Shown here piece after piece: positions 43,467-51,928 of a stretch of DNA of 64,000 bases. Under the pieces are notes generated by a model. That model was not told the DNA's origin and searched no databases. It saw nothing but the letters and a program-made list of their open reading frames with translations. Source of the DNA: Bacillus sp. HNG. GTDB lineage: Bacteria; Bacillota; Bacilli; Bacillales; Bacillaceae_L. The DNA lies in NCBI RefSeq assembly GCF_003400205.1, contig NZ_QUQV01000006.1:186001-250000 (forward strand). Direction: 5' to 3'. Position 1 is the first letter of the stretch, and every line of letters starts with the position of its first letter. A program made the position numbers and the translations under genes.

Positions 43467-43988
43467 ATGTATTATGTACCTAATATGTATCACCACCACC
43501 ATCATCATCCGTACTATATGAATGTACCGATGCATTACTGGGACCATTGGGGATATCCGATGTATAGAGAACCAATTGATTTCAAGGATCATGGGCAAAG
43601 GCCATATGTGATCAATATCAATGAGGCTTCAAAACAAAACAATACGTATCGTACTGCGATTTGGACAGGGAAACACTTGCAGGTGACTTTAATGAGTCTT
43701 CAAGTTGGCGAGGATATTGGTCTGGAAGTGCATCCAAATGTTGACCAATTCTTGCGTCTTGAACAAGGGCATGGAATTGTTCAAATGGGGAATCGGAAAG
43801 ATCATTTGAACTTTGTACGTGAAGTCAATGAGGACTCAGCCATCTTTGTTCCAGCAGGTACGTGGCATAATGTAACCAATACCGGAAACATTCCATTAAA
43901 ATTGTATTCCATCTATGCACCGCCAAATCATCCATTCGGCACAGTTCATAGAACGAAAATGGAAGCTGAACAACAAGAGCATCATTAA
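43467..43988 (+). CDS. Cupin-domain protein with His/Tyr-rich N terminus
   Basis: 173 residues. Residues 1-35 are rich in His, Tyr and Met and include a natural run of six His (9-14) followed by PYYMNVPMHYWDHWGYP. The rest is a single cupin barrel with a first motif GLEVHPNVDQFLRLEQGHG and a second motif FVPAGTWHNVTNTG. Such cupins with tyrosine/histidine-rich tails occur in spore formers. The tail could bind metal or aid assembly of a spore layer (inference). GTAGGGGGATAAAA precedes the ATG. Confidence 0.85.
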   Translation: MYYVPNMYHHHHHHPYYMNVPMHYWDHWGYPMYREPIDFKDHGQRPYVININEASKQNNTYRTAIWTGKHLQVTLMSLQVGEDIGLEVHPNVDQFLRLEQGHGIVQMGNRKDHLNFVREVNEDSAIFVPAGTWHNVTNTGNIPLKLYSIYAPPNHPFGTVHRTKMEAEQQEHH

Positions 43989-44019
43989 TAATGAAGTTCT
44001 GTGACATGCTCAAAAACGA

Positions 44020-44062
44020 AAGGGAAGGTACCTTCATATTTTAGAAGTAAACCTTCCCTTTT
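44020..44062. terminator. Bidirectional terminator between cupin and menC-like genes
   Basis: An 11-bp perfect stem (AAAGGGAAGGT / ACCTTCCCTTT) between convergent genes, followed by T-rich sequence on the + strand. Confidence 0.85.
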
Positions 44063-44071
44063 CTGTTACCA

Positions 44072-45187
44072 TCAACTGTGATTATGAAACGTCTCACTAT
44101 ACAACATAAAATCCTCAATTCTATCCAAGTTCGGTTCAAAGCCAATACCAGGGCCGTTTGGAACCTCAATATACCCATTCTTCATCGTGACTTCTGGGGT
44201 AATAATATCTTCTTTCCAATAATGAGCAGAGGGGGCAGTATCTCCAGGTAAAGTGAAGTTTGCTAGACTCGTAATGGCGATATTATGTGCTCGTCCGATT
44301 CCTGCTTCAAGCATACCACCACACCACATCGGAATATTGTTTTTCGAACACAGTTCATGAATCTTTAAGGATTCAGTGATGCCGCCAACCCGGCCGATTT
44401 TAAGATTAATGATTTTTCCACTTCCAATTTCAATCGCTTTTCGAACATCCTCTGCCGTATGGATCGATTCATCTAAGCAGATAGGGGTAGTCAATTCTTT
44501 TTGCAGTCTTGCATGATCAATCAAGTCATCAAAGCCAAATGGCTGCTCGACCATCATCAGATTGAACTCGTCCAATTGTTTAAGGTAGGGAATATCATCT
44601 ATGGTATACGCGCAATTTGCATCCGCCATTAGCGGAATAGCAGGAAACTCCTGGCGAATGGCTTTCAAAATATTCATATCCCAACCAGGCATTATTTTTA
44701 CTTTAATGCGCTTGTAGCCCTTAGATACAAACCCATCAATTTTTTGCAGGAGCTCTTTTTCAGACTTTTGAATGCCAACACTTACTCCCACTTCAATTCT
44801 ATCCTTTGCACCGCCAATGACTTTAGCCAATGACTTTCCTTGTTCCTTTGCGTAGAGGTCCCAAATAGCGCCATCTAGAGCAGCCTTCGCATTATAGTTT
44901 CCACGTAAATCCTTGAAGGCTTTCGATACATCATCAGGATGTTGAATCTCTGTTTTCATAAGCTTTGGTATTAAAATATCCTTTAGCATATGCCAATTGG
45001 TCTTGACCGTTTCCTCATGATAAATCGGGAGTGCATCAGAGACGGTTTCCGCCCAACCAGAGTAGCCACTTTTCGATTTCACTTCCACTAGAATAAAATC
45101 TTTATCTATTAATGTTCCAACACTTGTTTTAAAAGGATGAAGCAATCGCATTCTCATATACCGTAATATAATATTTTTAATTTCCAT
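44072..45187 (-). CDS. MenC/N-succinylamino-acid-racemase-type enolase-superfamily enzyme
   Basis: 371 residues. The OSBS/NSAR pattern of the enolase superfamily is complete: KIKVKI-type Lys pair in RIKVKIMPGWD (about 163-173), metal ligands in LMADANCAY, MMVEQPFG and CLDESIH, the second-side Lys in INLKIGRVGG and the C-terminal WCGGMLEAGIGRAHN. The family makes o-succinylbenzoate (MenC) or racemises N-succinylamino acids, or both. There are no other menaquinone genes here; the upstream neighbour is a GNAT transferase, as in the Geobacillus NSAR pathway that converts D- to L-amino acids. The racemase role is therefore favoured (inference). Confidence 0.85.
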   Translation of the reverse strand: MEIKNIILRYMRMRLLHPFKTSVGTLIDKDFILVEVKSKSGYSGWAETVSDALPIYHEETVKTNWHMLKDILIPKLMKTEIQHPDDVSKAFKDLRGNYNAKAALDGAIWDLYAKEQGKSLAKVIGGAKDRIEVGVSVGIQKSEKELLQKIDGFVSKGYKRIKVKIMPGWDMNILKAIRQEFPAIPLMADANCAYTIDDIPYLKQLDEFNLMMVEQPFGFDDLIDHARLQKELTTPICLDESIHTAEDVRKAIEIGSGKIINLKIGRVGGITESLKIHELCSKNNIPMWCGGMLEAGIGRAHNIAITSLANFTLPGDTAPSAHYWKEDIITPEVTMKNGYIEVPNGPGIGFEPNLDRIEDFMLYSETFHNHS

Positions 45188-45208
45188 TCTTGAATCTCCT
45201 CGTCTACA

Positions 45209-46015
45209 TTATTTTTCTAGAAGATACATGTATTGCCCAGTGCTTTCAGGATCCTTCACTAAATCTGTGACAATCCAGCCCTGTTGTAGATAATGAGTAA
45301 ACACTTTTTTTGTCTTTTCTCTCCACTTTAACGCAATTTTAAAGTTCGTTTTCTTTATTTCTTGAAAATTACCTGGGACCGGAACAAACAATGCGTCACT
45401 GGATTCTTCCAAATTTATTTCACCAGGTGTTAAACATCCATCTGCAAAACCTGTTTGGATTAAGATAGCAGCCTTACGTATATCACTATTTCTGTTCTCG
45501 CGTTTCTTTTCATCGACAGACCATTCTACTACGAAACGATCCGTGGAAATCCCATCGTTCATGCCATCTGTCATTTCTCCATATGCATTTTCGATATACG
45601 AGGTACAGACTGCGCCTAATTTATGTAGGTTCAAATTACCGTTTACCGTTTCAAGAGGGTCATAGGTCCACGAAATTAAATCATATCCGATTTCAGCGGC
45701 CAATTTCCTTTGTTCAAGTTTTAACTTTTCCCCGATGCCTAACTTTCGATAATCAGGGTCAATCCCTAGACTATGAGAAACCAGGTAAGGCCTTTTCCCA
45801 TCAAAACCTGGGAAACTATATTGAAAGCCAATCAATTGATCCTTGTAGAAAGCACCTAAAATAAAACCACCATTTTTTATGGTAGCGGCTGTATGACTGA
45901 TTGGAACCGTGTCCTCAGGGCTCCAAACCATCGATTCTAATTTGTGAACCTGCTGCAATTCTGCAATGGATTTTACATTTTTAATGATCATGGTTGATAA
46001 AATATCTTGTTGCAT
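45209..46015 (-). CDS. GNAT-family N-acyltransferase
   Basis: 268 residues. The acyl-CoA binding loop of GNAT proteins is visible (LGIDPDYRKLGIGEKLKLEQRK), as is an upstream IGFQYSFPGF strand and SWTYDPLETVNGNLNLHKLGA. Start: ATG at 46015 follows AGGAGG by 6 nt; the longer frame to 46084 has no ribosome-binding site. It is directly upstream of the MenC/NSAR-type gene (21 bp gap). In Geobacillus a GNAT next to NSAR is a D-amino-acid N-succinyltransferase; a similar role is inferred here. Confidence 0.85.
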   Translation of the reverse strand: MQQDILSTMIIKNVKSIAELQQVHKLESMVWSPEDTVPISHTAATIKNGGFILGAFYKDQLIGFQYSFPGFDGKRPYLVSHSLGIDPDYRKLGIGEKLKLEQRKLAAEIGYDLISWTYDPLETVNGNLNLHKLGAVCTSYIENAYGEMTDGMNDGISTDRFVVEWSVDEKKRENRNSDIRKAAILIQTGFADGCLTPGEINLEESSDALFVPVPGNFQEIKKTNFKIALKWREKTKKVFTHYLQQGWIVTDLVKDPESTGQYMYLLEK

Positions 46016-46138
46016 CGTTTTCCTCCTAGTGTTCCGATTCGAAGTCTTCAATTCATACATATTATTATAAAGGATAAAAATCAATTATCGAATTTTTGGG
46101 AAGTGGGAGGGGATAGGTATGAAAAATAGGCGTAAAAA

Positions 46139-46175
46139 AGTGCTTCTATTCCATAGAACTTATGGAAGAAGCACT
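46139..46175 (-). terminator. Hairpin after dctM
   Basis: AGTGCTTC..TTCCATA and TATGGAA.GAAGCACT form a long stem with few mismatches and a 5-nt loop; on the minus strand it is followed by TTTTTTACG. It separates the TRAP genes from the GNAT gene and may be leaky. Confidence 0.75.
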
Positions 46176-46193
46176 ATTCATTTGTTACATCCT

Positions 46194-47462
46194 TTATTTA
46201 TCTAAGAAAAATAAACTAATTTCTGGTACAAAACTAATGATGATGATGTCTACAATTAACATAAGGAGGAACGGGATGATGGCCCGAACCACCTTTTCCA
46301 ATCGTAGATTTGCAATATTGGAAGCTACGAATAAGTTAATTCCAACTGGTGGTGTGATGAAACCAATTGCTAGGTTCACAACCATGATAACCCCAAAGTG
46401 AACAGGATCAATTCCAACGGCTGTTGTTACTGGAAGCAGGATTGGTGCCATAATGATAATCGCAGCGGATGTTTCTAAGAATGTACCTACAATTAATAGA
46501 ATGATGTTAATAATAATCAGTACGATAATCGGATTTGATGAAATTTCAAGTAGCACATTCGTGATTTGAAGTGGAATTTGTTCCCTTGTTAAAATAAATC
46601 CAAAAATCGATGCACAGGCGATGATAAACATAATAACGGCTGATGTAACGGCTGATTGGATAAAGATTTCCGGTAGATCCTTCCACTTGATTTCACGATA
46701 AATAAATAGACCAACGATTAACCCATAAACGACAGCTACAACGGAAGCCTCGGTCGGAGTAAAGACCCCACCGTAGATTCCTCCAAGAATGATAACAGGC
46801 ATAAGGATCGCAAGGATTGCTCGATTAAAGGATGTGAAAACATCCCCTATAGAACTCTTTTCTTCCTTCCCATAACCACGTTTTTTAGAAATAAAGTAAG
46901 CAACCAAAATTAATGAGAGCCCAACAAAAATACCAGGTAGAATACCAGCAATAAATAAATCACTAATCGATGCTCCGGCGATTACACCAAATAAAATCAT
47001 TGGAACACTTGGTGGAATCATAACACCGATTGTACCACCAGCTGCTTGTATAGCAGTGGAGAAGCTCTTATCATAGCCCTTTTGAACCATGGCTGGAATC
47101 ATGATTGCCCCAACGGCTGCTGTAGTTGCGGCACCAGATCCAGAAATAGCAGCAAAGAACATACATGTTACAACGGAAACAATTGCTAGACCACCATGCA
47201 TTCTACCCACAATCGTCATCGCAAAATCAACTAGCCTTTTCGAAATACCTCCAACCTCCATAAGCTTACCTGCAAGGATGAAGAAGGGGACGGCCATTAA
47301 TGTAAAAGAGTCTGTTGCTGTGAACATTTTTTGGACGATAACCATTAATGGTACGTTATCTTGAATCATCAATACAATCATAGAAGCGAGACCAAGAGCA
47401 ACTGCGATTGGTATATTAATAAAGAAAAGAACGATTAAGATCCCAAAAAGTAACCAAGCCAT
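46194..47462 (-). CDS. dctM: TRAP transporter large permease (DctM)
   Basis: 422 residues, about 12 helices. Typical features: FFINIPIAVALGLASMIVLM near the start, VPFFILAGKLMEVGGISKRLVDFA, the GSGAATTAAVGAIMIPAM segment, and FTPTEASVVAVVYGL. It is the sodium-driven membrane pump of a tripartite carboxylate-type importer. It overlaps dctQ by one base (TAATG). Substrates of such systems are organic acids, including N-acyl and keto acids. The adjacent GNAT/NSAR pair hints at an amino-acid-derived substrate. Confidence 0.94.
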   Translation of the reverse strand: MAWLLFGILIVLFFINIPIAVALGLASMIVLMIQDNVPLMVIVQKMFTATDSFTLMAVPFFILAGKLMEVGGISKRLVDFAMTIVGRMHGGLAIVSVVTCMFFAAISGSGAATTAAVGAIMIPAMVQKGYDKSFSTAIQAAGGTIGVMIPPSVPMILFGVIAGASISDLFIAGILPGIFVGLSLILVAYFISKKRGYGKEEKSSIGDVFTSFNRAILAILMPVIILGGIYGGVFTPTEASVVAVVYGLIVGLFIYREIKWKDLPEIFIQSAVTSAVIMFIIACASIFGFILTREQIPLQITNVLLEISSNPIIVLIIINIILLIVGTFLETSAAIIIMAPILLPVTTAVGIDPVHFGVIMVVNLAIGFITPPVGINLFVASNIANLRLEKVVRAIIPFLLMLIVDIIIISFVPEISLFFLDK

Positions 47463-47938
47463 TAGTTCTTCGCCTCCTTATTCCATTCAGAAATGACGAC
47501 ATAAAGCAGATTGATAATGAACAAGATGCTAGATATCGGAATGACTGTATAGATATATCCCATTGGTATCTGGAGGACAGGAGACTTCTGAATCATGCTA
47601 CGTCCGATAAAGTCGAAGCTGTGAACGATAACCTGCCAAAAGAAAAAGATAACAAGAATAGAAATAACCACATTTAGAACTTTCTTTACAGTTGGCCCAA
47701 ATGCTTCATAAAGAATTTCGACTCCGGGGTGTGCCTTTACACTCATTCCATAGCCAGCCCCGAGGAACGTGGTCCACACGAGTAAATAACGTCCTAATTC
47801 CTCTGTCCATGCTAATGGCTGCTCGAGGACGAATCGGAAGATAACCTGTAAAAAAACAACTACGACTAAAACAAAAAAGAGAACGATTAGTATCCACTTA
47901 AAAATTCCATTTATAAAATCTACTATCTTTTTAATCAC
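47462..47938 (-). CDS. dctQ: TRAP transporter small permease (DctQ)
   Basis: 158 residues with four helices, including ILIVLFFVLVVVVFLQVIFRFV and the DctQ signature LAWTEELGRYLLVWTTFLGAGYG. It pairs with DctM. It is separated from dctP by 260 bp of structured DNA, unlike the tight dctQ-dctM junction. Confidence 0.93.
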   Translation of the reverse strand: MIKKIVDFINGIFKWILIVLFFVLVVVVFLQVIFRFVLEQPLAWTEELGRYLLVWTTFLGAGYGMSVKAHPGVEILYEAFGPTVKKVLNVVISILVIFFFWQVIVHSFDFIGRSMIQKSPVLQIPMGYIYTVIPISSILFIINLLYVVISEWNKEAKN

Positions 47939-47992
47939 CTGTATTTCCCCTTATATTCAAATCAAATGCGCTTTAGCGTATTTGCGCCCAGA

Positions 47993-48057
47993 TTTTTTAG
48001 GCCCACACGAGGTGGGTCACAAAGACGTTGCCACAGGAAGTGGCGTTCTTAGTCTTT
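47993..48057 (-). repeat. Dispersed 65-bp repeat, copy A
   Basis: On the minus strand: AAAGACTAAGAACGCCAC, a variable 15-base centre, then CTTTGTGACCCACCTCGT and TGGGCCTAAAAAA. Copy B at 52503-52568 shares both flanks almost exactly in opposite orientation. Confidence 0.85.
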
Positions 48058-48109
48058 GACCTTAAGCTCGAAAAGTTTCCTTTAAAAATCTGTGGCATCC
48101 GCCGGAGGC

Positions 48110-48159
48110 TTTTAACTTTATTCAGTAGGGGTTCAAACCCCGCCTGAATAAAGTTAAAA
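48110..48159. repeat. Long nested hairpin in the dctP-dctQ gap
   Basis: TTTTAACTTTATTCAG (48110-48125) pairs perfectly with CTGAATAAAGTTAAAA (48144-48159); inside it GGGGTT and AACCCC (48128-48141) form a second stem. Placed behind dctP, it could protect the 3' end of a dctP-only transcript. Confidence 0.85.
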
Positions 48160-48192
48160 ACTTGGATTGTGCGAGGCACTCACCAAGTTTTT
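48156..48192 (-). terminator. Terminator-like hairpin directly after dctP
   Basis: AAAAACTTGG (48156-48165) pairs with CCAAGTTTTT (48183-48192); on the minus strand it ends in a run of T residues, only about 10 bp beyond the dctP stop codon. Probable attenuator between dctP and dctQM. Confidence 0.75.
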
Positions 48193-48201
48193 TTATTTAG
48201 A

Positions 48202-49242
48202 TTAATTTCCGTTTAAAATGGCTTCGATGTTTTCTTTACCAAAGTCTTTTTCGTATTTTTCATATACAGACTGAATGGCATCACGGAATGGTTGTACATC
48301 AACATCTTCGATTACTTCCATGCCCGCGTCTTTAACAACCTGTAAAGAATCTGTATCGGCTTGTGTACTTAGTTCGCGAACTTTGTCACCAGCAATTTTT
48401 GCTTCTTCCTTAAGAATGTCTTGGTATTCAGCAGGAAGTGTATCAAAAACAGATTTACTAAACATCACAACGGCAGGTGAATAAATATGTCCAGTTAATG
48501 TCATGTATTTTTGGTTCGAATCATAAAGCTTGTACGTGTCAGCAATAATTAATGGATTTTCCTGTGCATCAACAACGCCTTGTTGAAGGGCAGTTAATGC
48601 TTCGTTCCAAGCCATTGGAGTTGGTTGTGCGCCAAGTGCATTAAATGCATCAAGGTGAATTTGGTTTTCTTGAGTACGGATTTTTAAGCCTTTTAAATCT
48701 TCAGGTTTTGTAATAGGATGCTTGCTGTTTGTGATATGGCGGAAACCATTTTCAGCCCAAGCAAGACCTACAAGTCCTACATCTTCCATACCAGCTAAAA
48801 GATCTTGACCAACTTGTCCATCAAGTACTTTATATGCATGCTCTCTTGATTCAAATAAGAAAGGTAAATCAACAATTCCGATTTGAGGATAGAAGTTTGC
48901 AATTGGTGCTGTTGAAGAAATGGACATATCTGCAGTTCCAAGTGTAAGTGCTTCTGTTAATTCTCTCTCTGCACCTAATTGGTTTAGTGGGAAAATTTCG
49001 ATGTTCACTTTTCCATCTGTACGTTCTTTCACGTTTTTCGCTAAATCAAGTAATGCAAGATGATAAGGGTGTTCTTCTGTTTGAGAATGCCCCGCCTTGA
49101 ATGTGTAAGTTTTTCCATCGTCTTTAGCGCCATCAGCTCCTGATGAGTCGCTTTCTTTACTGGATTCAGTACCACCACATGCTGCTAAAAATAAAGCAAA
49201 CACTAGGAAAAGTACCATCCATGAAAGTTTTCTCCCTTTCAT
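48202..49242 (-). CDS. dctP: TRAP transporter substrate-binding lipoprotein (DctP)
   Basis: 346 residues. Signal peptide with lipobox LAAC (Cys 22), followed by a Ser/Gly/Asp linker. The mature protein shows the DctP fold: AGHSQTEEHPYHLALLDLAK, IEIFPLNQLGAERELTEALTLG, the carboxylate-binding Arg region LKGLKIRTQENQIHLDAF and ALQQGVVDAQENPL. It binds the substrate outside the membrane and passes it to DctQM. A hairpin behind it probably allows more DctP than permease to be made. A loose cre-like sequence (49347-49360) lies upstream. Confidence 0.94.
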   Translation of the reverse strand: MKGRKLSWMVLFLVFALFLAACGGTESSKESDSSGADGAKDDGKTYTFKAGHSQTEEHPYHLALLDLAKNVKERTDGKVNIEIFPLNQLGAERELTEALTLGTADMSISSTAPIANFYPQIGIVDLPFLFESREHAYKVLDGQVGQDLLAGMEDVGLVGLAWAENGFRHITNSKHPITKPEDLKGLKIRTQENQIHLDAFNALGAQPTPMAWNEALTALQQGVVDAQENPLIIADTYKLYDSNQKYMTLTGHIYSPAVVMFSKSVFDTLPAEYQDILKEEAKIAGDKVRELSTQADTDSLQVVKDAGMEVIEDVDVQPFRDAIQSVYEKYEKDFGKENIEAILNGN

Positions 49243-49432
49243 GTTATAGCCCCCTATTGTCAGAAAATTTAATAATGATATTGAACATTATAACACCTTT
49301 TTTTCATTTTTCTACAATATTTCATGTTTTTTGATAATTTTTTTCATGAAAGCGTTAAAGTGGAAGATTCGGAGGAGTAATTTATTATAATAAAATAATA
49401 TTTCACCTTATTGGTTCTTAATAAAAAGAAAA

Positions 49433-49460
49433 AAGGGAATCGTTCAATGACGATTCCCTT
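49433..49460 (-). terminator. Terminator after the PQQ dehydrogenase
   Basis: AAGGGAATCGT / ACGATTCCCTT (11 bp) with a 6-nt loop; T-rich tail on the minus strand. Confidence 0.88.
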
Positions 49461-49465
49461 TCCTG

Positions 49466-51682
49466 TTATTTCCCGAGACTCTGTAAATACTCAACTAGCG
49501 CATTAATTTGATTATCGTCTAGAGTGTCCTTAAATGGAGGCATTCCTGCGCTACCATTTTTAATTTGATTAATCAGTAGGTCACGATCCTTCAGCATTTC
49601 GCTCTTCTGTAAATTTGGTCCGTTATGACCGCCTTCACCATTGTCACCGTGACATGCCAAACAGTTGTTTTTGTAAATGTCCGCGCCCTCATGTACAGAC
49701 GATTTGTCTCCTTCTTCTGCATCTTGCTTCTTATCAGTAGCAGCAGGGTCGTTGGCTGTTGGTGATACGTTGATTTTATCTTCAGGTATATCTCCTAGGG
49801 ATGCATAAGCGCCTTCAAGTGAGAAGGTGTAAATTTTGTCACCATGCGTAGTCCCTGCAAGCGAGTTACCCGCAGCAAAAATCGAGATATATTGTTTCCC
49901 ATCGATTTCATAGGTGATTGGTGGTGCATTTGCTCCCGCATCCATTTTAAATTCCCATAATTCATCCCCATTAGTGGCATCGAATGCAATGATTCTTCCA
50001 TCGTTGTGTCCTGCAAAAAGAAGATCTCCTTTTGTAGTCAATAATCCACTATAGGCAATCTGATCCCAATGTTTTTGCCATACTATTTTATTTGTTTTAA
50101 TATCCATGGCAGTTACGACACCACGACCAGGGGCACCATTTACTGGCTGCCATATACTTCCAAGCCATACTTCGCCTTCTTTGTAATTGTTCGCTTCATC
50201 ATCTTCACGATGTGAGTATGAGAAATACGTATCATTTGCCAATAAGTAGAAAAGCTCAGTATTAGGATTATATGCCGAAGGTGGCCAGTTTGCCCCACCT
50301 TGTGGGGACGGTTTTAGGGTAACGAATTCATCCCAGAAAGGTGTAAAAATGTTTCCGATTTTTCCTTTCCAATCGCTAGGAAAATCCTTTTTGACATCTT
50401 CCTCTGTTACTCCCTGAGGGATAAAAGCATCCCCAATAGGGAACGGCTGTGTTGCAGCTGTTTTTTGTCTTTCATCCTGTGGAACGGGCTTTTCTTCAAT
50501 TCCGATAAGCGGCTCACCGTTTGTTCGGTCTAATATATAAAGCCAGCCCGTTTTCCCAGCTTGTGCAATCCCTTTTCTCTGCTTACCATCCATTTCAACA
50601 TCAAAAAGAACAACAGGGTTTGGCGCATCCATATCCCATATATCATGGTGAACTTCTTGGAAATGCCATTTGTATTCACCTGTTTTTGCATCTAAGGCGA
50701 GCACGGAATCAGCAAATAAATTGTCTCCTTCACGTTTGGTTCCATCAAGGTCTGGAGATGGGTTACCAGTAGAAAGATAGAGGAGTCCTAGCTCTGGGTC
50801 GATTGCAGGGGTTTGCCATACAGCTGCTCCACCTCTTTTCCAGGAATCATTATCCTGTGGCCAAGTGTCATGCCCAACTTCATCTGGTCCTGGGACGGTA
50901 TGAGTCTTCCAAATTTGTTTTCCCTTTTCAGCATCAAAGGCAGCAACAAATCCGCGAATCCCATATTCACCACCAGCAACCCCGGTGTATACCATTCCGT
51001 TATAATAAAGTGGTGCACTTGTAATGTTATATCCTTTTTCCCAATCTTCAACTTTAGTTTCCCAGATAATTTCACCTGTTTTTTGATCTAAGGCAATTAA
51101 CCTAGCATCTAACAGTCCAACATAAACCTTTCCATCTCCTAAACCAACACCCCTACTTGTCCAACCACAGCAGACGGTATCTAAATTTGCTGCTAATTCA
51201 GGACGATATTCCCAGATTAACTCACCTGTTCTAGCATCAATTGCTTGAACGTCATCTGCTCCAGTAATGGTGAACATGACTCCATCATAAACGATTGGCG
51301 TAGCTTCGCCTGAGTACTTAAATTCATAACCAGACCCTAAACTTGTGACCCATTCAGCTTTTAAACCTTTAACATTTGATTTATTGATTTTATCTAATGG
51401 AGAGTACCTACCATTAAAGATATTTCCACCGTGAGTGATCCAATCACCTGATGGTGCAGCTGTTAAATCATCAGCCGAAAATTTAGGGGCTAATTTCCCT
51501 GGATAATCCTTGTGCTGTACTGAAAAATGCTTGTCCTTGTCAACTTTCTGATTTTCTCCCTTTTGGTTTTCAACACCTTGTTCCGCCTGTTCTTCTTCGC
51601 CAATATTATTTGAAATAATCACACCAGCTCCGATAGCGATTACAAGAAGTAAGGCGAGAATGATCCATCCAAACTTTTTCAT
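49466..51682 (-). CDS. Membrane-anchored PQQ-dependent quinohemoprotein alcohol dehydrogenase
   Basis: 738 residues. An N-terminal helix (WIILALLLVIAIGAGVII, 6-23) anchors it outside the membrane. Residues about 75-600 are an eight-bladed quinoprotein propeller: tryptophan-docking repeats (DARTGELIWEYRP, DQKTGEIIWETK), the vicinal Cys pair in DTVCCGW (171-172), metal ligands Glu in GGEYGIRG (about 239) and Asn in STGNPSP (about 307), and the catalytic Asp 350 in HHDIWDMDAPN. Asp 352, two residues on, is the extra acid typical of lanthanide-dependent enzymes. The C terminus is a cytochrome c domain with CLACH (674-678) and a Met ligand near 714. It should oxidise an alcohol and pass electrons via heme c to the respiratory chain. 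No PQQ biosynthesis gene is in the window. Confidence 0.92.
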   Translation of the reverse strand: MKKFGWIILALLLVIAIGAGVIISNNIGEEEQAEQGVENQKGENQKVDKDKHFSVQHKDYPGKLAPKFSADDLTAAPSGDWITHGGNIFNGRYSPLDKINKSNVKGLKAEWVTSLGSGYEFKYSGEATPIVYDGVMFTITGADDVQAIDARTGELIWEYRPELAANLDTVCCGWTSRGVGLGDGKVYVGLLDARLIALDQKTGEIIWETKVEDWEKGYNITSAPLYYNGMVYTGVAGGEYGIRGFVAAFDAEKGKQIWKTHTVPGPDEVGHDTWPQDNDSWKRGGAAVWQTPAIDPELGLLYLSTGNPSPDLDGTKREGDNLFADSVLALDAKTGEYKWHFQEVHHDIWDMDAPNPVVLFDVEMDGKQRKGIAQAGKTGWLYILDRTNGEPLIGIEEKPVPQDERQKTAATQPFPIGDAFIPQGVTEEDVKKDFPSDWKGKIGNIFTPFWDEFVTLKPSPQGGANWPPSAYNPNTELFYLLANDTYFSYSHREDDEANNYKEGEVWLGSIWQPVNGAPGRGVVTAMDIKTNKIVWQKHWDQIAYSGLLTTKGDLLFAGHNDGRIIAFDATNGDELWEFKMDAGANAPPITYEIDGKQYISIFAAGNSLAGTTHGDKIYTFSLEGAYASLGDIPEDKINVSPTANDPAATDKKQDAEEGDKSSVHEGADIYKNNCLACHGDNGEGGHNGPNLQKSEMLKDRDLLINQIKNGSAGMPPFKDTLDDNQINALVEYLQSLGK

Positions 51683-51928
51683 GCTTAAAAACTCCTTTCC
51701 ATTGTGATAATGGTGATAATTGCTAAAATAACTTTTTATAATTTGCCCGGCTTTAAATAAAATAATCCTTTTTTGAGATAGATTTTGACGGGGGATTTTT
51801 ACTGCTCTATTAATATTTCAAACCAAACAGGGAAAACTTTCTTGAACGAATTTGTAAGCAATTATCTTGTCATGTTACTTAAGCTATGTTAATTTTAAGT
51901 TATGTAACATTAGCGGGAGGATAAACGG

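Noticed and set aside
48110-48159. tRNA fragment (GGGGTTCAAACCCC looks like a T arm)
   Set aside because: No acceptor, D or anticodon arms around it; the outer stem is a simple 16-bp AT-rich inverted repeat.
47997-48179. Minus-strand open frame of 60 codons in the dctP-dctQ gap
   Set aside because: It consists of the dispersed repeat and hairpin sequences; its composition reflects the repeats and it has no plausible start.
49347-49360. CcpA site upstream of dctP
   Set aside because: TGAAAGCGTTAAAG matches the first half of the consensus well but lacks the closing CA; kept only as a remark.
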